NCBI GenBank assembly: GCA_026874595.1
Contig: CM049318.1
Location: forward strand, 3,221,741-3,285,740
Source of the DNA: Sipunculus nudus
Lineage: Eukaryota > Annelida > Sipuncula > Golfingiida > Sipunculidae
Reading direction: 5' to 3'
Length of the DNA: 64,000 nt
Positions 34,719 to 44,697 of this stretch are shown one piece after another (position 1 is the stretch's first letter; each line of letters starts with the position of its first letter). The translations under genes were made by a program, and so were the position numbers. Under the pieces are notes generated by a model. That model was not told the DNA's origin and did not search any database. It worked only from the letters and a program-made list of their open reading frames with translations.

Positions 34719-35560
34719 AAAATTTTGACAGGGCAGATTTAGAACATATGCTTTCCGTGATATCTACTCAATAAGCAAGCACAACGGCTTTTGACTATGC
34801 ACACTTTATATTTTTGTTATAAAGCACGACAAATCTCTGCACTTTTTCATGACCATATATATTATAATGTATGTACGAAATAAATGATAATAATAAGTAA
34901 CAGCTATGCATACTATCATAAAATAACTGCATAAATTGTCAAAGTATTGGACAGCTGTTAATTATGTGAAAACATAATTTCATCCGATAGTTTCGTCCAA
35001 TATACCAAATGGCTGATTTGACCGAATGGGCCACTGAAAGCAAGGCTAACAAATCTGTGTACGGAGAAATACACATGTAAAGCAGCACCAAAGTCATCGT
35101 TTCTTTTTCTGAAGATGCTCGATGCAGTTTATATGATCACTGAGGTCGGTGTCGATAAAATACTTCCCGGTTAGGCGACGTGACAAGCAAGTATAAAATA
35201 ATCTTGAACCGGGATGTATATTATTCTCGGTGTGGTCTGTAGATAATCGTTGTTAATATGGGACTATTTATATTTTTTCCCGATCATGTAAAAATAGGGG
35301 AAGCAATCGAATTTTCAAATGAATACACCCATCACATCACTGTTGAACTACCTTCCTCGGGTATCAGGTATGTACTTTAACAAACATATTGAAACAGGTA
35401 TGCAAACACACACATAGAGAACAAAAAACTCATTGAACAAGTTACAGGACACAGACACTGTGAAAGTGTGAAAGAACTACTCTCCTGTTTAGATTCAATA
35501 AGTGATTCCAATCACTGAGATAAAATAATAATAATTTATCATAGTTTGTATAATATTATA
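34719..35560. other. LINE 3' UTR to about 34900, then unassigned AT-rich sequence
   Basis: No gene recognised. The LINE tail ends near 34900. Confidence 0.5.
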
Positions 35561-35564
35561 ATTC

Positions 35565-35565
<1 letters not shown>

Positions 35566-35599
<34 letters not shown>

Positions 35600-35766
35600 C
35601 CAATGATAAGATAAACAGTGACGCCTTTTAGATAGTCTAACTAGTTTATTAACACATTACTAACACATTATTATTGTGTGTTAATAAACTAGTTAGTATA
35701 TATAAAATGCGTCACTGTTTATCTGAACATTCGCTTCAGCTATAGACTAACACGGCTATACCACTT

Positions 35767-35840
<74 letters not shown>

Positions 35841-35958
35841 AGGAGTGTGTTAAACTACACAACGATAAAGTGCTCGACTGATAGGAGCTGTAGTATATGT
35901 ATAGTTCAAGACTTAAGGTCTCACTCTTCGGAAACCCATCATGACATATATATATATA

Positions 35959-36029
<71 letters not shown>
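35566..36029. repeat. (TA)n microsatellites
   Basis: Three TA runs: about 35568-35598, 35766-35837 and 35945-36029. The foldback element sits between the first two. ORFs rich in Ile and Tyr here are repeat artefacts. Confidence 0.95.
35610..35723. repeat. 114-bp foldback (MITE-like) element
   Basis: Near-palindrome. The left arm starts GATAAACAGTGACGC and continues CTAACTAGTTTATTAACACA. The right arm gives TGTGTTAATAAACTAGTTAG and ends GCGTCACTGTTTATC. The loop is about 14 bp and the arms differ by a few bases and a small gap. No coding capacity. It sits between TA runs, so any TA target duplication cannot be resolved. Confidence 0.7.
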
Positions 36030-36031
<2 letters not shown>

Positions 36032-36409
36032 GCCTATCCATTGATTCCATGACTGAGATAAAAAATAGAATGGTCTGGTTTTAAACGTTAGATTTATTAT
36101 TATGATTTTCTGCTTATAAAAAGCAAGAATACCAAACATGAGCTCTGGTAAAATGGTATGTTCTTAGGTTTATGAAAAAAGAAATGTACATCAGATGGTT
36201 TTCATGGCTTACGCGGAGGTGGGGCTTGCCAATGTTAATTTTTTGTGTGTTTATTATAGAGCTGAGTTCTCATAAAACTCTCTGAAATGATACTCTTTGT
36301 TTTTTATTCGCCGATTGTTAATAATGCATACAAATTATTTACAAATATAATTAGTTAGATACACCTCGGAACTTGGCCATTTGAAGCAAGTCACGAAAGC
36401 AGTGAAAGT

Positions 36410-37280
36410 TTCATTAATGACACAGCTATACTCAGTTCCATCAACCTGTCTCCACCTGCTTTTTAGAGATAATTTTCTTCAAACTTTATATTTTCAATAA
36501 TTTCATAGAAAAAAAGGTATATGGAAGTGACAGCCTTACATGGCCATAATGACTTTTTTAATAGATCTCTTGGTTATGTTTCATAACTTTTTGGTCTCTT
36601 CACAATGATCTGGCTGATCACGTGTCCCTGTCTGAGAAGCCATCTTTGTTTTGGCTGATTTTTTAAAAATACTTTTCAGACTTAACAGTATTTATTTCAA
36701 TTATTTCATAAAAATCGGCATATGGAAGTGACAGCCTAATGTGGCAGTAAAGAATTTACAAAAAATATTTAATTTATGTTTCACAACTTTTTAGTCTCTT
36801 CACAATGATCTGGCTGATCACGTGTTCCTGTCTGAGAAGCCATCTTTGTTTTGGCTGATTTTTGTTTATATTTTACAGCCTTAATAGTATTTATTTTAAT
36901 AATTTTTATAGAAATCTGCATATGGAAGTGACAGCCTAATATGGCAGTAAAGAATTTTACAAAAAAATATTTAGTTTATGTTTCACAACTTTTTAGTCTC
37001 TTCACAATGATCTGGCTGATCATGTGTCCCTGTCTGAGAAGCCATCTTTGTTTGGCTTATTTTTTTTTCATATTTTACAGCCTTAACAGTATTTATTTTA
37101 ATAATTTTATAGAAATCTGCATATGGAAGTGACAGCCTAATATGGCAGTAAAGAATTTTACAAAAAGTATTTAGTTTATGTTTCACAACTTTTTTGTCTA
37201 TTCACAATGCTCTGGCTGATCACGTGTTCCTGTCTGAGAAGCCATCTTTGTTGTGTCATTTTATATTTATTTTTATATTT
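36410..37280 (+). repeat. 200-bp tandem repeat, four units
   Basis: CACAATG of TCTTCACAATG starts at 36601, 36801, 37003 and 37203, spacings of 200, 202 and 200 bp. Units share CTGGCTGATCA, CTGTCTGAGAAGCCATCTTT and CATATGGAAGTGACAGCC. A diverged single unit occurs near 40670-40815. Confidence 0.85.
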
Positions 37281-37299
37281 TACAGAATGTACAGTATTT

Positions 37300-37450
37300 A
37301 CATGATATCAGCAGCTATCAACTGACACTGTTTCTGCATGTGACCAATGAACTTGGCTGCCATAAATGAGGCAAAATGCAGACTGATTTCTCATATTATT
37401 ACCTAATTCTTTTTCTTAAAAAAATTGTAAGGTAGGTATTTATTCCCTTG
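37300..37450 (+). repeat. Repeat shared with 41440-41600
   Basis: Both segments carry CAGCTATCAA, then GTGACCAATGA, GCAGACTGATTTCT or GTAGACTGATTTCT, and TTGTAAGGTAGG or TTGTAAGGTGGG followed by TATTTAT in the same order. In each place they follow the 200-bp repeat family, so 36.4-37.45 kb and 40.65-41.6 kb are related segments. Confidence 0.7.
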
Positions 37451-37748
37451 ATGAAAATCACGCCCTGTAATTCTCTACACACACTATCATTTCCCCCCTC
37501 GAGATGTGACAGATAAAACTTTTCATAGCAAATAGCAGGTGGACGGGAGGGGATGAAACGGACTATAAGAGTAGAATTTATCAAAAGGATACTCATAAAA
37601 CACAACAAGATCTGGAAAAAAGGGAAAGGGGTTTGCGTGACACCAGTAGTGGGAAAAGCCTCCGATATTTGTCAGGATAGAAAACGTGGTAATAACCAGT
37701 GGCATTGAAAAATCCTTTTAGAAATTCACATCGTTCGGCTTAAGTATG

Positions 37749-38362
37749 AAAGAAAAACCCATGGCGGATTGACGCACGTAGTATCACTATAGAGAACATT
37801 GAAAGATTTATTCGCTGTCTACTGGCAGCACGAAGGTCTAAATCTGAACATCTGCATGATGCTGCATTGAATAATAATATAATATATACAGATGATTGCC
37901 ATATTGATAACGTGGATGATAGTATTACAGTAACATACAGTCAGGAGAGGAAAAAAAGCAGAGTCCCATGATGCACTATGGTTCTAAAATAAAGAATGTG
38001 ATATAGACAGATTTCAGCATAGATGAAATACAGCGATCTCGCACTTGGTTGAAGACTGCATGAATAAAGCCAAGGTAAATTCAGGTATACATTTCGTATT
38101 TTATTGAGCAAATGCCAAATTGATAAAAAAACAGACTTTTTCTAAAATAGCTTTGGAGGACTTTGCAAGGACCAGACTAAATATGTTTCAATTTGAACTT
38201 GAAGGAAAGAGAAAAAACCTAATAGTCCGAACATATTTGCTGGACAAAAGATGCTTTAATTTTCGGCAGGGACCAATCTGCTTAACTCAGGTTTTCACGC
38301 AACGAAAAAGGTTTTATTTATGGCTAGGTACTTATAAACACACCTTTGCCCCATTGCGATAA
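37749..38362 (+). other. Two unrecognised coding-like frames
   Basis: 37749-37971 is open for about 73 codons without a clear start (it includes ERFIRCLLAARRSKSEHLHD and ends ERKKSRVP), and 38120-38362 is open for 80 codons from an ATG. No family was recognised and no splice link between them could be shown. They may be remnants of one decayed gene or simply chance frames. Confidence 0.2.
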
Positions 38363-39120
38363 CATTGTACCAGACTTGAGCCGAAAGCAGGCCTAAATAC
38401 TATTGTTACAGTTATGGCGTAATAATTGTTAAGGTGTGTTTCATTGTACGCGAATATGCGTATATGCGTGAAAAATATGTTTTTCCATGTGCTCCTTGGT
38501 GCGAATATACTTAAAACTGACAGACGTATATATTTGTACGGTGGATCGAGGACACCTTCCACAAAAAGATGGTGAAGTAACATTATTTTACTCCAAATCC
38601 CTAAGTCAAAGCAGACCCTTCCGTGAAAATAGCTCCTGTAGCGGTTTTTCCCGAATATTCGCAAATACGCGCACATGGAAACGCCCCTTTAGCATACTAG
38701 CACCCACAAGACCCAGGTCTTGAGTTACCTGCCTGACTGTCACCTTATTACAACAGACTCCGGGAGTCTATCCTTTGTCCCATTGTCCCATTGTCGGACA
38801 CATTGTTAAACTCTTCTGTACAAGTAAGATCATATTTTATTTGTTCTTGCAAACGTCTGAATTAACTCATTTTGAATTATATAGAGTGGTTGCTTCCTCA
38901 GGTAAAATAAGCAGAAAAAAAAAGTTTTCTCCATCCGACTGTTCTCTTTAGTATTCCTAATGGCGATCGCTGCTGATATTTATTAAAAGAGTTAATATCT
39001 TATCTTCCTCTGTTCAAGAAATTATTTTGATCGTCGTTTGATCACTACTACAGAGTTAAACATACCACCATATAACGCTCATTTCAACACGACTTGCTAT
39101 AACATAAATATAATACTCAC
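38363..39120. other. No gene recognised
   Basis: AT-rich sequence on the 3' side (for the minus strand) of the small METTL24-like exon. Nothing else seen. Confidence 0.45.
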
Positions 39121-39158
39121 TGAAATAAAGCAGCCTGCTTCTGCTCCAGTGACTTCTT
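39121..39158 (-). CDS. Short METTL24-like exon, partial duplicate copy
   Basis: Minus-strand exon of 38 bp: acceptor TACGTCAG, codons KKSLEQKQAALF, then CA before the donor GTGAGT, so it ends in phase 2. It matches the end of exon 61445-61500 (LRQAQANLF), and the intron before it shares ACTTTCGATTGGC against ACTTTTGATTGGC. Its 5' boundary differs from that copy by six codons. Neighbouring exons of this copy were not found. Confidence 0.5.
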
Positions 39159-40000
39159 CTGACGTACGTTAAGGAAAAGCCAATCGAAAGTTAATAAGTA
39201 TAAAACAATGATAATGATGATGAAAGTAATGATAAACTATTGAAATTTATAATTAAGATGATTATCAAGAAACTTTAATAATCAAATATTTATAAATATA
39301 TATTTGTAATGAGAATATAATTTCCATAACAGAATTAAACATCATTTAAAGATAACAACAACACCGGAACTATTCAAGTACAAATATTTAGAATTTGCAT
39401 AGACATATTTATAGAATGGGATTAATTATGTTGAATTTTGATATCATTTACAATTGTATAAGAGTTATAAATAAATAAAAAAGGTTTTAGTTGACTCAGT
39501 GTTATTCTGTACTCTATCCAGTAGTTTAGACATATTCCTTAACTAAAAAATAAAATCTTGTACTACCTCATGGCTCTTATTGAGACAGGTACCGCTTCGT
39601 ACTTGAACGACCATTTGCGGGTGCAGGTAGATATACAAGTAGACTGCCGGTAGAAGTAGCACCGCGACTTGAATTAACCCCTGCAAATAGATACAAGTAG
39701 TATCATCGATCCACTAGGGAACAAGAAAATGGATAAAATAATTTTGGAGACAGCGTTAAAGCCCAGACTGAGGCTGGACACAGTTTTTCAAATTGTTGTA
39801 TGAATGCTTACTACATGTTTGTGAATATCTCCAAACCTAAACTGATCCGCTCCAAAATTTAACCACAACCAAAAATAAACACATATTCTAAACACTGAGG
39901 TCTCCTTTTTGTTTGTGCGGGTTTAAAATTAAAACGAAAAGAATCGCATAAATAAAACCTTCGTGAATAGGAGGCAAAATTGTCGAAGGCAACCGAGAAG
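39159..40000. other. No gene recognised
   Basis: AT-rich sequence without recognisable exons or transposon proteins. Confidence 0.45.
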
Positions 40001-40009
40001 TGATACGCG

Positions 40010-40215
40010 ACTGTACATTGTGACGTCACTGTTGTCTAACAGACACCACACGCGGCCATAGACATGAAAAGAGTACCATGGAAGAATGTTCTGTCCAGCA
40101 GTACCGGGAAGACGCCATCCATGGTCTATCAGCATAAATTAGGCAAAAGTATCGCAAAGTAAATACTGTATATCTGTATATCTACTTCAGGCCATATCTG
40201 CTGCACTTTCAAGGA
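40010..40215 (+). repeat. Direct repeat with 41130-41360, CRE-containing
   Basis: Both copies start around GTGACGTCACTGTTGTCT and share GAATGTTCTGTCCAGCAGT, GAAGACGCCATCCA and CTACTTCAGGCCA. They are about 1.1 kb apart in the same orientation. An 8-bp palindrome TGACGTCA lies at 40021-40028 here. Confidence 0.75.
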
Positions 40216-41090
40216 ATATACTTGAAATAATCATCGCCAAAAATGCCGACATTGGTTTTGGGACAGACTACAAAACGGATGTACGGTCTTTTGATATAGC
40301 ATTAACGACCTAAGATGACGGACTAAAACTACATCCACTGGACGATTCGTAGTGATGACGTTACAGTGATATTTGTACGTCATATGTTTGTTACGTCACA
40401 CATACGTCCCTCCTACATCACATGGATAAACATAACTGACGCCATCAATTTATGCATCACTTCTAGACAGGTGAACACCGTCCCGGCGTCGCAAAGTATT
40501 TATATTTATTCCATGCTCATGTAAATCATCATAAATTCCTTCCTTTGATAAAAGTTGATGTGTAGTGGCAAACAAAATATATTTGAAAGAAATATTACAT
40601 AACATTAGATGGACAGAGGTGCTGGATTAGAGTGTATAGTCCGTTTAAACACCAACTGTCCACTTTTTTAAGATAATTTTCTTAAAAATTTAAGTTTTTA
40701 CTTTTTTCTTAGAAAACGACATATGGAAGTGACAAGTTAATGTGACAAGTAAAAATTAAAAAATAAATCAACAGTTTGTGTTTCCCAACTGTTTGGTCTC
40801 TTCACAATAAAAATGGATGATATGATGTGTCTCCGCATCAGGATAGTCCATCCCAGTACCCGGTTCCGCATGTTTTTCTGGAATAATTGTTCATACAAGA
40901 AAAGCAGTGCAAACTTTTCTTGTACAAAGGTTGCAGGAGCTATCTCGCCGACTACCTGCGTAAAAATTAATACCTTACCTTGCCTTGATTTTGTGTAAGA
41001 CAAATAATCAAAAATATGACAAAACAAGCTACAGCGTTTACAACTTATTGCATGCCTGAGAACTGATAATAAACAAGCAAGTCAGAATTA

Positions 41091-41149
41091 TGACGTCAGT
41101 CAATTGAAGGTCACGCGCGACCGATGTTTGTGACGTCATTGTGACGTCA
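41091..41149. promoter_or_regulatory. Cluster of three perfect CRE palindromes
   Basis: TGACGTCA at 41091-41098, 41131-41138 and 41142-41149, with a fourth at 40021-40028. Half-sites such as TACGTCA, ACGTCACA and TGACGTTA lie at about 40360-40410. TGACGTCA is the known CREB/ATF site. Occupancy is inferred only; the cluster lies partly in a duplicated repeat. Confidence 0.4.
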
Positions 41150-41360
41150 CTGTTGTCTCACAAACAGTAAACGCAGCCATATCCATGGAAAGTGTACCAT
41201 GCAAGAATGTTCTGTCCAGCAGTGGAGGGAAGACGCCATCCACGGAATTTCAGCATAAATAACGAAAAAAGTCGCAAAGTAAATACGATTTACATGATAT
41301 ATAACTACTTTACACACAATCGGCGGAATATCTGTTTATCTACTTCAGGCCAAAGGGCAT
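41130..41360 (+). repeat. Second copy of the CRE-containing repeat
   Basis: Counterpart of 40010-40215, with a short insertion of AT-rich sequence near 41280-41330. Confidence 0.7.
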
Positions 41361-41679
41361 TTTTATAGAATATTCGCGAAAAATCATGCCATATTTATTA
41401 AAGCTGAATATATATTTTAGAATGCTTACCTGACATCATCAAATCATCAGCTATCAATTGAGGCTGTTTTATATGTGACCAATGACCTTGAAATCCATAA
41501 GTGGGTCTGCTATGATGTTAAATGTAGACTGATTTCTTATATTTTCAAATAAATCTCTTTCTTAAATAAGTTGTAAGGTGGGTATTTATTTATCAATGTT
41601 GAAGATGATGTCCTTTATTGCTTTACTCAACACTGTAATTAATTCTCTTGAAATGTAACTAATATTTTTTTCAGAAAAA

Positions 41680-42537
41680 AAAAGCAGATAGACTCGAGTC
41701 CAAGTCCGAGTCCTAGAGACTCGATTTCAAGTCCGCCTTCTTCGCCGCCATGTAATCTGGGACCCAAATTCATATATCATTAAAATGCAATATAAATGGA
41801 AATTTCAGATTATCACGTACATTTAAGTTAGTTTATAGATGATTTTATTATAATAGCTAATATACATTTGAAGCTCCCGGTGCTGATCATAGCCTTGTAT
41901 ATAAAGTGTTAATTTTGTGATAGTCTGTTAGTAGCTCGTACATAAGCCTAGTACATAAGCCTAGTTTCACGAGTAATTACCTCGAGTACATTACCCATGT
42001 TCGAGTACAGGATCGGACCGTGGACTCGAGTATTACATCACTTGGGGATAGTAGACTGAAATATGGTACTAACTGCAAGTACCGATGGCACAAAGCGCAA
42101 ATGGATGCTGGGAGTTTTAACAAGGTAATAAATACCTACCTTTCACGATATTCAAAAAATGATCAAGTTAAAAAATTGAGAGATATTAGTCATCATCTCA
42201 CAACATTTCATTCTCCCTTAGAGCGTTGAAGATCTTTGATCCCAAACATAAACAACCTCAGTTGACCGCTGGTGATTGTAAACACTCAGAAAAATATGAC
42301 AAATTGACAGAAAATAGCTACCCATGCAATATCATATCTGACTTGTCAGATCATTGGAAAAGGTCCAGAAAGTAAACAAAAAACTTGATCGTCAATTCAA
42401 CAGCCTTCTTCCGTTAAATCATAAACAAGATCAAGTTTTTAGAAATTCGTCTGCGCAGAAAGAAACATGTTCAGCGGTTGAATATGTAAATTTACTTTTT
42501 CTACAACATTGTCCAGTTTACAGGTGGTTAAATAAAG

Positions 42538-42545
<8 letters not shown>
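41680..42545 (+). other. ACTCGAGTCC-rich repeat and unrecognised ORFs
   Basis: GACTCGAGTCC-type words and GTACATAAGCCTAG doublets (41690-42030) look like the edges of a dispersed DNA repeat. A short related CGCACTCGAGTCC stretch occurs near 50361. ORFs of 69 codons (42020-42229) and 62 codons (42354-42542) lie in different frames and have no recognised domain. They may be remnants of the same element. Confidence 0.3.

Positions 42546-42582
<37 letters not shown>
42541..42582. repeat. (TA)n microsatellite
   Basis: TA run with one interruption, directly following the stop of the 62-codon ORF. Confidence 0.95.
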
Positions 42583-44690
42583 CATAGACATTTCCTGCAC
42601 TGATGTGTTTTTCGGAAATGCACAAGAGTAACATGTATGCCTGTATATAATTAAACGAACCTTTTCTTCACGATATTAAATTATTTGATTTAAAAATATG
42701 AGAATAAGTAACTGTTATTATTTTAGTATTCTAATTACTGAACTTTTGATTTCAAATAATTAGATCCTGTTATGTACAAAATTTAAAGTACAAGATTGTT
42801 GAATACCAAGTTTAATATAAAAGTGATTTAAATAGTATTTTATTTGTTTTGTAAAATTGATTAAATTTTAGTGTCTCTCTATATTCCTAAATTATCCTAT
42901 GCTGGTTTTGCTGCAATGAAGAAGGGCATGCCTGAGGAATAAAAGCCATGCATGCTAACAATATTATAAAGTTCACCACCTCTCTGTTCACTCTCAAGAT
43001 GTACTATGCAAAGGATTAAAACATAGCATCACATCGAAATAAACAAATACAACCGAGAAGATGGGGTACTTTTGTCTCCAGGTTGGTTTTGTCCAGAATC
43101 TTGACGTTAACAGTATTATTGTTGGATATATTAATAAGGATTAGGAAACAGGACACAGCCCTACATACATTCCTCATACATACATAAAGGACTGAATTGT
43201 CAGGTTGGATACTAAATAATACTATGCAATAATCATGAATTCCTCTGCAGACAATTTTAAGTTACCCTGAAAATCTTTATTTATTAACTACAAGAAAGAA
43301 GATTAAATCTTAACGGAAGTATGTACTATGAAATAAATGTATGTGAAATATATATATGAAGAATAAATGTACCAGTATACATTTAATTATAAATCACTAT
43401 TTTACATATGCCAGGGCCTTTACATTGGGTTGCTTTCAAAATACATGTATTCAAGAGTTCGTACAATTATCTTATAATTTTTACTTGAAACACCCCAATA
43501 ACGATCATTGAGCTCTCAAAATATAAAATCACAGAATTGAAGAAGCTGAAAAAATTAAGATCTCCAGTATCATTAGGCTTTCTGTAAATGATAGACACAG
43601 TATAAGAAATTGTGTAGGTAACTGGATGATAAAGATGCTTGTAATATTATTTAAACATGTGATTGTAGTGCTAGTTTATAGCACTCTTGGCTGTGCAAGG
43701 TCTAGAATCCTCCATCAGTTTAGGTAATAGTAATAGAAATAGTAATAGATACTCCAGAAGAAGTAATAGTGATAGAAGATAAAATGTGGTTATAGAAATA
43801 GTAATATCTGAAATTGAAATAATAGTAATAGAACAATTGTAATAGACCCCATGTCTGGTAGGTCCAACGGTTTCAAAACGTGCCGTGTTAACGGCCTGCC
43901 GGCTGGACGACGGACAGAGGACTATGACTATATCTAAAAATGTTAAGAGCTCAAATCAATCTCTAACCCAGGTGCTGCACTTGCGTGAGCTAAATGGTCC
44001 CAAAACACAAAAGTAATTGCAAAAGTAATTGCGATTACTTTTAAAAGTAATTATATTTGTAATCGATTATTTTCTGAAAAACACAAAAGTAATTGTTATT
44101 GTAATTAGTTACTTTTAAAAGTTATTGTATTTGTAATCGATTATTTTAAAAGGATTTGAACCCAAGTTTGATGCCTACCTTAAGTGTGCATCTCAATTCT
44201 TTCCAACATTTTATGTTACTTATCTGTGCAGCCATAACAGCCACGCGAAATACAGTTACCACAAATGCTGCATAAAGTAACTTCGTCAAAAATATATATT
44301 TTTACATGTAGCATTGTCAGTCTGATTCCAGTACATGATAAGATAATGTAGCCTGTCGCGTTTGATAAGTATAATGTAATGCATGCCACATTTACTGCAA
44401 TATCATAGAAAATATGAAATATTATGTTTATATATAGCTCTTGTAATATGTATACTATGATTTTACATGTTGCATTGTCAGTCAGATTCAATGACATGAT
44501 AAAATAATGTAGCCTGTCGTGTTTTATATGTATACTATGATGCAATACATACATGACATCAACGACACACAAAGTCACACAACTACGCAAAACCGTAACA
44601 CAAAATGGTACGTATCTGTAAGAGAAAATGAATTATATTTATATATAGATCTAGTGCTAATTTAATCTATTTTTAATGTAAGTATCCACT
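42583..44690. other. AT-rich repeats; no gene recognised
   Basis: Holds an (ATAGTAATAG)-like run at about 43725-43830, a duplicated AGTAATTG/AATCGATTATTTT segment at about 44010-44150 with internal inverted repeats, and two diverged units of about 180 bp at about 44290-44560 sharing GCATTGTCAGTC and TAATGTAGCCTGTCG. Confidence 0.6.
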
Positions 44691-44697
44691 CTTTGTA

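Larger units (their letters stand above)
30342..34900 (+). mobile_element. Non-LTR retrotransposon (LINE, Jockey/CR1-like superfamily), nearly full length
   Basis: Plus-strand element with a two-part ORF1, an APE-type endonuclease, reverse transcriptase, a 3' UTR and an AT-rich short-repeat tail (AAATAAATGATAATAATAAG near 34877-34897) instead of a long poly(A). ORF2 stays in one frame for about 2.5 kb, broken only by three TAA stops, with a frameshift near 34275. It is much better preserved than the minus-strand LINE at 44.7-50.0 kb. The 5' end is uncertain and may lie some 100-150 bp before the first ATG. Confidence 0.85.

Noticed and set aside
35847-36139. ORFs of 65-66 codons rich in Ile and Tyr on both strands
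   Set aside because: Direct translation of the TA microsatellite.
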